Part shown: positions 26,829 through 34,771 of the stretch, piece by piece | How the letters are laid out: every line of letters starts with the position of its first letter | How positions within the stretch are numbered: position 1 is the first letter of the stretch | Source of the DNA: Verrucomicrobiota bacterium | Lineage (GTDB): Bacteria > Verrucomicrobiota > Verrucomicrobiia > Opitutales > Intestinicryptomonadaceae | Assembly: GCA_003343565.1 (NCBI GenBank) | Contig: QALA01000061.1 | Location: 1-35,707 of the forward strand | Direction: 5' to 3' | DNA: 35,707 nt | Notes under the pieces: generated by a model | Seen by the model: only the letters and a program-made list of their open reading frames with translations | What the model was told of the DNA's origin: nothing | The model's database searches: none | Translations under genes and position numbers: made by a program

Positions 26829-27155
26829 CTACATGGCCGCCAGAGCCTCGTCGCGCGAGGCGTATATCGCAAATATCGAAGTGAAACCCGACAGCTCAAA
26901 GACCTGCTTCACATTCTGGCTCAGCCCCGAAAGGGAAATTTCGGCCGGCTTAAACTTTTTCGCCGCCGCAAGCAAAACCCTCAAACCCGCGCTGCTGATG
27001 TACTCCAGCTGCCTGCATTCGACAAGAACCTTCGCCGGCTTTTCGGGAAGAATGTCGTTAAAGGCTTTCTCAAGGCTCGCGGAAGTCGTCACGTCCAAAC
27101 GCCCCTTGAGCTCGACAATGGCGATATTCTTATTCTTTTCTACTTTTATTTCCAT
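26829..27155 (-). CDS. STAS-domain anti-sigma factor antagonist
   Basis: A 108-residue, single-domain cytosolic protein of the SpoIIAA/RsbV type. The sequence MEIKVEKNKNIAIVELKGRLD is followed by the conserved EYISSAGLRVLLAA turn. By alignment Ser55 is the residue phosphorylated by the partner anti-sigma kinase in this family. The acidic residue normally before it is Ser54 here, a mild departure. Such proteins release a sigma factor or activate a partner when dephosphorylated. No kinase, phosphatase or sigma factor gene is nearby, so the partner must be encoded elsewhere. It is monocistronic, with its own terminator. Confidence 0.9.
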   Translation of the reverse strand: MEIKVEKNKNIAIVELKGRLDVTTSASLEKAFNDILPEKPAKVLVECRQLEYISSAGLRVLLAAAKKFKPAEISLSGLSQNVKQVFELSGFTSIFAIYASRDEALAAM

Positions 27156-27256
27156 AACATTCCAGGGGTTAAATTAAAATGAGCATGTTTTTTTTACAAG
27201 AAAGTCAACCATTTTGTTTTGCGTCAAACGGAGCCGCGCGCCTCCCGTGCCGCGAA

Positions 27257-27294
27257 AGTAAAGAAATGCGCCATGAGTAAAGAAATGAGCCATG
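27257..27294. repeat. Tandem 19-base duplication
   Basis: AGTAAAGAAATGCGCCATG is followed at once by the same 19 bases with a single C to A change. It lies about 100 bases upstream of the STAS gene on its promoter side. Confidence 0.85.
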
Positions 27295-27470
27295 CAAGGC
27301 AAATCCGGACGAAACCCGCTCCTTAAGCTCTTTGATGCGAAATGCAAAAGCGCGGGCGCGCAAGCCCGATTGCGCGCGTCCCCCCCCTGCCCGCGCGGAA
27401 ACGCCCTCCCCTAAAAAAATGCTCTCCCAAAACGCCCCAAAAAAAGGTAGCAAGGCATATCGCCCCGCGC

Positions 27471-27556
27471 CGAATCGGGATAAAAAATTGGCTTGAAAAT
27501 CTACGCGCCGAAATCAATATCCCGATTTGCTGAAGGCGGCCGCAATATTGGCCGCC
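27471..27556 (+). ncRNA. Candidate structured 5' leader of the isomerase gene
   Basis: AATCGGGATA (27473-27482) pairs perfectly with TATCCCGATT (27518-27527); two more outer pairs, one of them G-U, give 12 bp. Inside, an A-rich internal loop (five and six bases) leads to a TTGGC/GCCGA stem (27488-27492/27507-27511) with a 14-base loop. A separate hairpin, GGCGGCC/GGCCGCC (27535-27556), follows. The gene starts 47 bases later. This shape suits a cis-regulatory RNA. It matches no riboswitch that I can name. Confidence 0.35.
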
Positions 27557-27603
27557 GGGAGTGTTGCGCATTTTTTATCAACAATCAAAAATAGGAATCA
27601 AAA

Positions 27604-28650
27604 ATGGGAAGACCTGTAACCATATTCACCGGACAGTGGGCCGACATGCCCCTTGAAAAATTAGCTCCTATAATCAAGAAAGCCGGATACGACGGCTTGG
27701 AAATGGCCTCGTGGGGCGACCATTTTGAAGTCGCCAAAACCGACGACGACGCATATCTGAAAAGCCGTTGGGACATTCTGGAGAAAAACGGGCTGAACTG
27801 TTTTGCCATCTCCAACCACCTCGTGGGCCAGGCCGTTTGCGACAGGATAGACGAGCGCCACAAGGCCGTCCTTCCGGACTACGTTTGGGGCGACGGAGAC
27901 TGCGAGGGCGTCCGCCAGCGCGCGGCGGCGGAAATAATAAAGACCGCCAAAGCCGCAAAGCGCTTTTTTGAAATGCGCCCGAAGTCGCTTGCCCCGTCGC
28001 CCATTCCGCCGACAATCACCTGCTTTACCGGCTCGCCGATTTGGCACCTGCTCTACTCCTGGCCGCCGGTGCCCAAGCAAATGATTGACGCCGGATACGA
28101 CGAATTTGCAAGGCGATGGATCCCGATTCTCGACGAATTCGACAAAATCGGCGTAAACTTCGCCCTCGAAGCCCACCCGACGGAAATAGCCTTCGACATA
28201 GCCAGCGCCCAGCGCGCCATCGAGGCTGTAAAGGGGCACAAGCGTTTCGGCTTCAACTTCGACCCCAGCCACTTCGGATATCAGGGCGTCGACTACGTAA
28301 AGTTCATACGCAAGTTTGCCGACAGGATTTTCCACGTGCACATAAAGGACGCATGGTGGGGGCACAGCAACGGCGAGGCCGGCGTATTCGGCGGACATAC
28401 GGACTTCTGCGATCCGCGCCGCTATTGGGACTTCCGCTCTCCGGGGCACGGCGACGTCAACTTTGAGGAGATAATAGTCGCCCTGAACGACATCAAGTAC
28501 AAGGGGCCCCTCTCCGTCGAATGGGAAGACGGCCGCATGGATAGAATCCACGGGGCGACCGAAGCGGCCGCGCTCGTGCGCAAAATGGACTTCCCGACTT
28601 CCGACGTCGTGTTCGACTCCGCCTTCGACAAGGCCAATCAGAACAAATAG
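27604..28650 (+). CDS. Sugar phosphate isomerase/epimerase (xylose isomerase-like TIM barrel)
   Basis: A 348-residue cytosolic protein of the AP-endonuclease-2/xylose-isomerase-like barrel family. The predicted divalent-metal ligands are in order: Glu in FALEAHPTEIAFD, Asp in FNFDPSHFGYQG, His in FHVHIKDAWWG and Glu in LSVEWEDGRMDR. The N-terminus MGRPVTIFTGQWADMPLEKLAP is the first barrel strand, so the start is secure. Such enzymes isomerise or epimerise sugars, often downstream of Gfo/Idh dehydrogenases. A terminator separates it from the DoxX/Gfo-Idh operon further on, but the shared theme suggests a linked pathway (inference). The substrate is unknown. Confidence 0.9.
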   Translation: MGRPVTIFTGQWADMPLEKLAPIIKKAGYDGLEMASWGDHFEVAKTDDDAYLKSRWDILEKNGLNCFAISNHLVGQAVCDRIDERHKAVLPDYVWGDGDCEGVRQRAAAEIIKTAKAAKRFFEMRPKSLAPSPIPPTITCFTGSPIWHLLYSWPPVPKQMIDAGYDEFARRWIPILDEFDKIGVNFALEAHPTEIAFDIASAQRAIEAVKGHKRFGFNFDPSHFGYQGVDYVKFIRKFADRIFHVHIKDAWWGHSNGEAGVFGGHTDFCDPRRYWDFRSPGHGDVNFEEIIVALNDIKYKGPLSVEWEDGRMDRIHGATEAAALVRKMDFPTSDVVFDSAFDKANQNK

Positions 28651-28696
28651 TCCCGGCGGCGCTTCGGCAGTTTCGGTTTCAAGAAAATCCAATTTC

Positions 28697-28731
28697 AAAG
28701 GCTGCGGCGGCTTTCCCCCGCGGCCTTTTTT
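28697..28731 (+). terminator. Rho-independent terminator after the isomerase gene
   Basis: GGCTGCGG (28700-28707) pairs with CCGCGGCC (28718-28725), including one G-U pair, and is followed by six T. Confidence 0.85.
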
Positions 28732-28956
28732 GTTTTCCGACGGCGGCGCGCGCCCTTCCCGCCGCTTTCCGCACTAAGTTTCGCCCGAAATTCCGCCCGC
28801 GCATTCCGAGCGTCGCCGCCCGGCGCAGACCGGGCAAACGCCTTTGGCCCCGAACTCCGCCGAACGGGCAAAACGCATGCGCAAACGCGCAATAAGACAT
28901 TCGCATTCGGACTTTAAAAAGGAAGCTTTAAGCCGATTCAAATAAGCAGAAAAAAC

Positions 28957-28984
28957 TTTACAAGGCCGGTCGGCGTGTTATTTG
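28957..28984 (+). promoter_or_regulatory. Possible promoter of the DoxX/Gfo-Idh operon
   Basis: TTTACA (28957-28962) and TATTTG (28979-28984) are separated by 16 bases and lie about 55 bases before the DoxX-like gene, at the boundary where the sequence becomes AT-rich. The match to the -10 consensus is only moderate. Confidence 0.3.
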
Positions 28985-29037
28985 TACCAATGATTGAAAC
29001 ATTACTTTTCCAACATAAAACAGAAAATTAAAATACG

Positions 29038-29628
29038 ATGAAATCAAATCTCACATACACAATGGCATTTTGGTTAATCCGCCTCTGGCTGGCCGCGCGC
29101 GCGATCGGTACGGGGCTCACAAAGTTCTGGGGAACGGAGAAAGTTCTAAGCCCGGAAAGGCTGCAGGAACTCAAGGACGCGGGAGATTTCACTGACGCCG
29201 CCATAAAGAGCATCACAAATCTCGAAGGAAGAGACGTCCAGATTCTGTCTTTTGACTACTATCACGGGCTGCCGGATTCGGGCCCGATGAGCATGGAGGC
29301 CTTCACTTCCAATCCGCTCATGCCGTCGTTTATGGTCGGCCCCTACGCCTCTGCGCTCGGATTTGCGCTGATAGGTTTGGGGCTCGCCCTTCTGCTGGGC
29401 ATCTGCTCCCGCGTGACGCTCTTCCTAATGGGGCTTCTCTACGTCTCGCTGACATGGGGCTTTATCATTCTCGAACCCACAATGGGATCGGCTTCGGCCG
29501 CGGGCATAGCCTACATGGGCGTCCACTTGATTCTGATTATCGGGGGATTGATGCTTGCCGATTACAACAAATTCGAGCTTCTCGGCTGCAAGCGGTTCGG
29601 CTTTTGCAAGTGCTGCGGCGAAAAATAA
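29038..29628 (+). CDS. DoxX-like four-helix membrane protein with Cys-rich tail
   Basis: A 196-residue inner-membrane protein. Helices lie at about residues 9-30 (FWLIRLWLAARAIGTGLTKF, the DoxX-type first helix with an Arg and a final Lys-Phe), 102-122, 125-145 and 152-172. A soluble loop of about 70 residues joins helices 1 and 2. The C-terminal end, CKRFGFCKCCGEK, has four Cys in 13 residues, which could bind metal or act in thiol redox chemistry. DoxX relatives include the quinone-reducing subunit of thiosulfate:quinone oxidoreductase. It is 22 bases upstream of the Tat-exported oxidoreductase gene, so the two are very likely co-transcribed. An electron-transfer role for that enzyme is a hypothesis. 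Confidence 0.75.
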   Translation: MKSNLTYTMAFWLIRLWLAARAIGTGLTKFWGTEKVLSPERLQELKDAGDFTDAAIKSITNLEGRDVQILSFDYYHGLPDSGPMSMEAFTSNPLMPSFMVGPYASALGFALIGLGLALLLGICSRVTLFLMGLLYVSLTWGFIILEPTMGSASAAGIAYMGVHLILIIGGLMLADYNKFELLGCKRFGFCKCCGEK

Positions 29629-29650
29629 TCCTCAACGATAATATTTCACC

Positions 29651-31006
29651 ATGGAAAAATTCACACGCAGAGATTTTCTCAAGACCGCCGGCATAGCGGG
29701 CGGCGGGCTCGTACTCTCTACGGGCAGCCTCCTGCATGCGCAGGAGGGACAACTGCGCGGTGGCAAGAAATTGAATGTTGCGCTTCTCGGCGTCGGGGCG
29801 GAGGGCAAGGTGCTTCTGGAAAGCATGCTCAAGCTCCCCTATATAAACTTTGTCGCCGTGTGCGACATCTGGAGGCACAATCTCAAATTCGCCATAGCAA
29901 AAATCAGGGAGTTTAGAAAGCAAAAGCCAAAGCCCTACGAAAACTACGAGGACCTCATCAAGGAACAGGCCAAGAATCTCGACGCGGTAATCATAGCCAC
30001 GCCGGACTTCTGGCACGCTCCGCACACGGTCGCCTTCCTCAAGGCCGGAGTGAACGTCTATTGCGAAAAGATGATGTCCGACACCGTCGAAGGGGCAAAG
30101 AGCATGGTCCGCGCGATGAGGGAGTCCGGAAAGCTCCTGCAAATCGGGCACCAGCGCAAGTCGAATCCGCGCTACATCTACGCGCATGACGAGCTCCTGC
30201 GCAAGCACGACATCTGCGGCACGATCATGGCCTGCAACGGACAGTGGAACCGCGCAGTCACAAAGGATATCGAGGCCAACAAGAGAATATGGATTCCGGA
30301 GGAAACTCTGAAGAAATACGGCTATAAGGACATGCACCAGTTCCTCAACTGGAGATGGTTCAAGGGTCTCGGCGGAGGCGCGATTTCCGACCTCGGCGCG
30401 CACCAGATAGACATATTCGCATGGATGCTCGGCGCCCGCCCGACCGCGGTAATGGCTTCGGGAAACAAGGGGTATTACAAAAACCACGACTGGGCCGACA
30501 ATGTCATGTGCATATTCGAATACGGCAAATCCTTCCAGGGCAAACCCGTCCAGGCGTTCTATCAGGTTCTGACAACGACCTCCTCCGGAGGCGGCTACTA
30601 CGAATCCTTCATGGGCGACAAGGGCACGGTCAAGATGTCGGAAAACGAGTCCATCACCACGCTTTTCCGCGAAAATGCGGTAAAGGAAGAGGAGTGGAAG
30701 AAGCTCGTCGCCCAGGGGGTAATCGGAGCAAGCTCCGGGGTTGCGGAAGTCAAAAAGGCCGACGCGCGCGAATCCGGGCCGCTGGCTTCGTACGGATTCC
30801 CCGAAAAGGTGCCCGGCTACGTCGACAGGAAGCCGATACACTCCTATCACCTTGAAAACTTCTTCAACGCCGTTATGGGCAAGGGCAAACTGACCTGCGA
30901 CGCAGCCCATGCGTTTGAGTCGGAAGCCGCAGTCTTCAAGGCCCGCGAAGCCGCCGAAACCGGACAGAAGCAATACTTCAAAGACTCCGATTTCGTTGTT
31001 GACTAA
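29651..31006 (+). CDS. Tat-exported Gfo/Idh/MocA-family oxidoreductase
   Basis: A 451-residue NAD(P)-dependent sugar oxidoreductase. The N-terminus, FTRRDFLKTAGIAGGG, is a twin-arginine signal, so the enzyme is folded with its cofactor and then exported, as in glucose-fructose oxidoreductase. The Rossmann motif is NVALLGVGAEG (about 41-51). VIIATPDFWHAPH, VYCEKMMSDT (Lys of the EK pair is the family catalytic Lys) and DLGAHQIDIFAWMLG (His of the catalytic pair) follow. The usual EKP is EKM here. The C-terminal alpha/beta domain extends to the end. It sits between the DoxX-like and discoidin-like genes with 22- and 28-base gaps. The sugar substrate is unknown. Confidence 0.93.
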   Translation: MEKFTRRDFLKTAGIAGGGLVLSTGSLLHAQEGQLRGGKKLNVALLGVGAEGKVLLESMLKLPYINFVAVCDIWRHNLKFAIAKIREFRKQKPKPYENYEDLIKEQAKNLDAVIIATPDFWHAPHTVAFLKAGVNVYCEKMMSDTVEGAKSMVRAMRESGKLLQIGHQRKSNPRYIYAHDELLRKHDICGTIMACNGQWNRAVTKDIEANKRIWIPEETLKKYGYKDMHQFLNWRWFKGLGGGAISDLGAHQIDIFAWMLGARPTAVMASGNKGYYKNHDWADNVMCIFEYGKSFQGKPVQAFYQVLTTTSSGGGYYESFMGDKGTVKMSENESITTLFRENAVKEEEWKKLVAQGVIGASSGVAEVKKADARESGPLASYGFPEKVPGYVDRKPIHSYHLENFFNAVMGKGKLTCDAAHAFESEAAVFKAREAAETGQKQYFKDSDFVVD

Positions 31007-31034
31007 CGCATAAACAAACCAATTATAAAAAATT

Positions 31035-31673
31035 ATGAAAAAAATTATTATAGCAGTTTTTTCGCTTGCGTTGGCGATTTCGGCCTCCGCCAAAGTTCTA
31101 AAACTCGAAGTTCCCAAAGCGCAGCTTGCGGGAACTCCGGTTCCGATTAAAATTCCGAATCTCGACCCCAACAAGGGCGCGAATCCGACATTTGAGGTTC
31201 CGGACGACGTGACTAACGTCGCCCTCAAAAAGACGGTGACTTCTTCGGACGACTTTCCGCTGATCGGCGAGCTGACATACATCACCGACGGCGACAAGGA
31301 AGCCGCCGAAGGTTGCTATGTGGCCCTCATGAGCGGCGTCCAGTGGGTGCAGATAGACCTCGGAAAGCCCTACGACATTTACGCGATTGCCCTCTGGCAC
31401 TACCACTCGCAGGAGCGCGCGTATAAGGACGTCATAATCCAAATCTCCAACGACAAGGATTTCCTCAAGGACGTCACCACCGTATTCAACAACGACCACG
31501 ACAACTCCGCCAAAAAGGGACGCGGCGGCGACAAAGCCTATGTCGAAACGAATTTCGGCAAACTCATTCAGGTGAATCCCGCCGTGAAGGGCCAGTACGT
31601 CCGTCTCTATTCAAACGGAAACAGCTCGGACGACTCCAACCACTACATCGAAGTCGAAGTTTACGGGAAGTAA
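31035..31673 (+). CDS. Small secreted discoidin (F5/8 type C)-like protein
   Basis: A 212-residue exported protein. The signal peptide is MKKIIIAVFSLALAISASA. After a short Pro-rich segment, residues about 65-211 form a discoidin-like beta-sandwich: NVALKKTVTSSDDFPLIGELTYITDGD, WVQIDLGKPYDIYAIALWHYH, VIIQISNDKDF, GQYVRLYSNGNSSDDSNHYIEVEVYGK. In the family this fold binds carbohydrates or other surface ligands. No catalytic domain is attached, which is unusual because F5/8 modules are commonly appended to enzymes. It is the last gene of the operon, 28 bases after the oxidoreductase. It may bind the polymer or product handled by that enzyme (inference). Confidence 0.82.
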   Translation: MKKIIIAVFSLALAISASAKVLKLEVPKAQLAGTPVPIKIPNLDPNKGANPTFEVPDDVTNVALKKTVTSSDDFPLIGELTYITDGDKEAAEGCYVALMSGVQWVQIDLGKPYDIYAIALWHYHSQERAYKDVIIQISNDKDFLKDVTTVFNNDHDNSAKKGRGGDKAYVETNFGKLIQVNPAVKGQYVRLYSNGNSSDDSNHYIEVEVYGK

Positions 31674-32007
31674 AAATTCGCAATTCAAACAAAAAGCCGC
31701 GTTTTTTTAACGCGGCTTTTTTTGTACATAAATTGCTCGGAAAATTTTTCTCAAACGCCTTGCGCCGTCAAGTCGATTCCGCCCCCCAAACGCGGCGTTC
31801 ATAGACGCAGCCTAACGCTCGCAATCCCGCTTTAAAAGTCGCAGTTAAATCCCCTCCCCCGCACATTTCTTAATTCCACGGCGACGGCGGTGTATCGTGA
31901 AATTTGATTTTGGAAAAATGAAGTAGGATTTGGAAAAGAGGCCTTCGGAGGAGGCGTTGCAGGGGCGATTCAGAGAGGTTGCAAGGAGACTGCAACCTAT
32001 GTTAAAT
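31674..32007. other. Intergenic stretch with a perfect 8-bp hairpin
   Basis: About 330 bases. Apart from the terminator, the notable feature is AGGTTGCA/TGCAACCT (31976-31998) with a 7-base loop, just past the 3' end of the broken gene on the minus strand. It lacks a T-run. No gene is seen. Confidence 0.5.
31691..31723. terminator. Rho-independent terminator after the DoxX/Gfo-Idh operon
   Basis: AAAAAGCCGCGTT and AACGCGGCTTTTT form a long stem with a short T loop. A- and T-runs on the two sides make it usable from either strand. Confidence 0.9.
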
Positions 32008-32440
32008 TTAGAAACGCGGACGGGTTAATTTGCATGGGGTTTTCTTGACGCGCAGCTCGTAGACGCCGTTGTCGGCATCGTAGGAGACATTTCGGCTCGG
32101 CGTAGATGAACCATTCGCCGGCCGCAACTTTGGCCTTCCATTGCGCCGGCGTGGTTGTCGTCTCACGCGATATGTCGTTGTACTCCGCGCCCGTCTGCTG
32201 CTGCGGAACGAATATTTCGCAGTCGGCAAGGTCTGGGAAAGACGTGTGAAACGTCACCTCCTCGCGCGTCATGGACTCGCGCTTCTTCATTGTCCGCGTC
32301 GAGTACGCGCGCAGCATGTAGCCGGACGTCGGACTCATCGTAAAGTTGTAATCCGAAGGCAATAAGCCCACGTTGAGAACGTCAAAAAACCATGAGACGT
32401 CGTGGATATAAACCCACCTGTTCGGCGTTCCCCGATGGGA
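32008..32440 (-). pseudogene. Frameshifted remnant of an unknown protein gene
   Basis: On the minus strand one frame reads protein-like from NRWVYIHDVSWFFDVLNVG through TREEVTFHTSFPDLADCEIF to AAGEWFIYAE, at about 32090. Protein-like sequence then continues in the next frame as NVSYDADNGVYELRVKKTP, ending at TAA 32008-32010. This implies a small indel near 32085-32095. No credible start or RBS precedes it. Upstream of the readable part there is a perfect 11-base tandem duplication (GATGGGAAAAC, 32434-32455), also frame-breaking. I do not recognise the family; the fragment looks like the C-terminal part of a longer protein. A sequencing or assembly indel is the alternative explanation. Confidence 0.55.
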
Positions 32441-32611
32441 AAACGATGGGAAAACTTTTTTAAATTTTCCCAAGTTCGGTTTCCAATAAACGCCTATACG
32501 GACGAATGCGCGCCGACGCCTTCAAAATTCCCCCTAGACCCGCTTTTCATTTCCAAAGCCGGTCGAAGAGAATCCCGCCTCCAAAATCTGCCGTCGAAAC
32601 CCGGCGAAAAA

Positions 32612-34771
32612 CTATTTGCGAACGCCCATGTGGTGGCGAAGAAGATTTTTTACAAACGGGTCGTCGCCGAAATGCCGCTTTACGAGATCGAGAGTCCAAA
32701 CCTCGTACTCCGGGACGCCGCTTTTTTGAATGACCTTATTGCCGTTCATCGTAAACATTCCGGCCAGAATCCCGTTGGAGCGGAATATGCGGTTGTTGGC
32801 CGCATAGTTGTTGCGGGGAATCCTGTCGCCGTAAATTCCCTTGAAGTCGGGATAGCGCTTTGAATAGATTTCCGAATTGGCGTCGACCTGTTTAACCTTC
32901 GGCCCGAACTCGGACACGGTGTAGTCCGACCAGCGCTTGTCAGGCCAAGCGTGGTGCCCGGCCCATATTGCGCAGTCTATAAAAAGGTTGTCCCGAATGT
33001 GGTTGTCGTGCCCGCCGTGAATGTATATGGCGCCGAAAAAGTTTCCGCTGTTGGCCGGAGAATTGCCCACTTTGCAAAAGATATTTCGGCTGATGGTAAT
33101 TCCTCCGGAGCCGTCGTCTATGTATATGCCGCACATATTCGAGTCCTTGTGCTTGGGAAGAATGTCCGTAAAAAAGTTCTCCGATATTACGGTGCCGCGC
33201 TCGGTCGGATTTCGCCCGGTGTAGATAGGCCCCATGTCGTCAAAATTGTCGCAGAGCCGGGCAAAGGTATTGCGGCGAATTACGAAGTCGTTGCCGTTGT
33301 ACCAGATTGCCATGTGGTCTATGTCGTGCATGTCGCAGTTGCTGACGGTGCCGCCGCAACCGGCAAGACGAACGGCGGGAGAATAGGTTTGGTTCACCCT
33401 GGAAGTGCGGAAAAATTCACAGTTGTCGACGAGATTGTTTGAGTTGCGCAATGTTTTTCTGTCGCCTCCGGCCATGATTACGCCGCCGCAACCGGTATTG
33501 TATATCTTGCAATTCGTAATTTTAATGTCGGAAGTGCGCAAAGTTATGGGCAGATAACCCTCGGATTTTCTCGGCTTCAGACGCTGAGGAAGCGCGCTGG
33601 AGATGTTCCCCCACGTGCTGACCGCAACCGTTCCGAGATTGTAAAAGTCACACCTATCGACGGATATGTTGGTCGATTCATATATGCGGATTCCCATGCC
33701 GCGCGAACACTTGAAGTCTATTCCCTTTATCGAGATATAGTCGTTGTCGAAAATCGACAGGAACGGACTCTCCAAAACGGAGAACTCTATAACCCCCTTA
33801 GGAACTTCCTTCAAGATTACGTAAAATATTCCGGAATCTCTGTCTATGTAGTACTCTCCGTGCTTGTCGGCCTCCTCAAGCATGTTGTAGGCCACATAAC
33901 CGCGGACTTCAAGGCCCGCAACCTCCCAATACTGCGGCTTCTTGCTGATATGCTTCCTTCCGCCCGCAATTTTGTACGCGTGCCGATCCCCCAGCTTGAT
34001 TACCTTCGATTTAGTGTCTATTTGCGTCACAGGAAGGTTGTCGTCGCAGTATCCGAACGAAAACTTCCCAAACAACCACACGTTTTTGAGATTCGCCCAA
34101 CGCTCGGCGCGCGAATACTCGTATGTAAAAGCTCCGGGGCGCACCGCGCGCGGTTTGCCGTTCGGGCCAATCTCCGCGCCGTCGTCAACCACCCTTCCTA
34201 TCTCCAAAATCGGTTCGCCCTTATTGGGGTACTGGGCCAAATAGAGCGGTTCGCCGTTTAAGAAAACCTCCATCGGGGAAACGTCGGCCGCTCCGAATCC
34301 GTGTTTTTTCAACTTCCCGTAGTTCGAAACTCCGCGGGCCTTTAAGTCCAACATGTAGAGCTTGCCCTCCGGCTTTTCGGGAGGAAGGCGGGAAAGAATG
34401 GAGTTGTCGGAAACCGGTTTTAATTCGTCCGTCGAGAAAGTCACGCCGCCGTGAAAATAGACCTTCCCCGTGCCGTCCGAACGAATTGTGAGGGGGGTAT
34501 CCTTTGAAAACTTCAGCTTTGAGTCAAAGAGCGCGCCGTCGCGGAAGAAATAGTTGCCGGGCGCAAACACGATTTCCGCCGACTGCGAAAGTTTTCCCCC
34601 GCCCTGCAAAACAAGTTTTTCAAGAACGGCGCGCGCCCCTTCGAGACTCGCAAGCGGAGCCTCCTTTGAGCCCGCAGCCGAATCGTTTCCTTTTTCGGAC
34701 ACGAAAATCTGCAATGTTCCCGCACACAGAACAGCCGGGAAAAAACACAATAAAAATAAAAACTTTTTCAT
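32612..34771 (-). CDS. Secreted right-handed beta-helix protein (polysaccharide lyase/hydrolase-like)
   Basis: A 719-residue exported protein. The signal peptide, MKKFLFLLCFFPAVLCA, is followed by the typical entry of this class, LQIFVSEKGNDSAAGSKEAPLASLEGA. Residues about 340-620 form a parallel beta-helix with many PbH1-type turns (DYISIKGIDF, NISVDRCDFYN, DIKITNCKIYNTGCGGVIM, FVIRRNTFARL, GTVISENFFTD, GITISRNIFCK). This fold is shared by pectate lyases, polygalacturonases and alginate or glycosaminoglycan lyases. I could not assign catalytic residues, so the exact activity is open. GAGGAGAGG precedes the ATG and gives a strong ribosome site. In this setting it plausibly degrades a plant or host polysaccharide. 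Confidence 0.85.
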   Translation of the reverse strand: MKKFLFLLCFFPAVLCAGTLQIFVSEKGNDSAAGSKEAPLASLEGARAVLEKLVLQGGGKLSQSAEIVFAPGNYFFRDGALFDSKLKFSKDTPLTIRSDGTGKVYFHGGVTFSTDELKPVSDNSILSRLPPEKPEGKLYMLDLKARGVSNYGKLKKHGFGAADVSPMEVFLNGEPLYLAQYPNKGEPILEIGRVVDDGAEIGPNGKPRAVRPGAFTYEYSRAERWANLKNVWLFGKFSFGYCDDNLPVTQIDTKSKVIKLGDRHAYKIAGGRKHISKKPQYWEVAGLEVRGYVAYNMLEEADKHGEYYIDRDSGIFYVILKEVPKGVIEFSVLESPFLSIFDNDYISIKGIDFKCSRGMGIRIYESTNISVDRCDFYNLGTVAVSTWGNISSALPQRLKPRKSEGYLPITLRTSDIKITNCKIYNTGCGGVIMAGGDRKTLRNSNNLVDNCEFFRTSRVNQTYSPAVRLAGCGGTVSNCDMHDIDHMAIWYNGNDFVIRRNTFARLCDNFDDMGPIYTGRNPTERGTVISENFFTDILPKHKDSNMCGIYIDDGSGGITISRNIFCKVGNSPANSGNFFGAIYIHGGHDNHIRDNLFIDCAIWAGHHAWPDKRWSDYTVSEFGPKVKQVDANSEIYSKRYPDFKGIYGDRIPRNNYAANNRIFRSNGILAGMFTMNGNKVIQKSGVPEYEVWTLDLVKRHFGDDPFVKNLLRHHMGVRK

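Larger units (their letters stand above)
27156..27603. other. Divergent intergenic region with structured leader and tandem repeat
   Basis: About 450 bases between the STAS gene (minus) and the isomerase gene (plus). It holds a 19-base tandem duplication at 27257-27294 and a long-range stem-loop followed by a second hairpin at 27471-27556, just before the isomerase gene. No protein-like frame is seen. Confidence 0.6.
28651..29037. other. Intergenic region between the isomerase gene and the DoxX operon
   Basis: About 390 bases: a terminator at 28697-28731, then a GC-rich stretch without a gene. The last 120 bases are AT-rich, with a promoter-like pair (see the separate entry). Confidence 0.5.

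Noticed and set aside
31917..32025. A short open plus-strand frame (DLEKRPSEEALQ and onward) beside the broken gene
   Set aside because: It lacks a start (a stop lies just after the only nearby ATG) and is only 34 codons long; the hairpin in it is a better explanation of the sequence.
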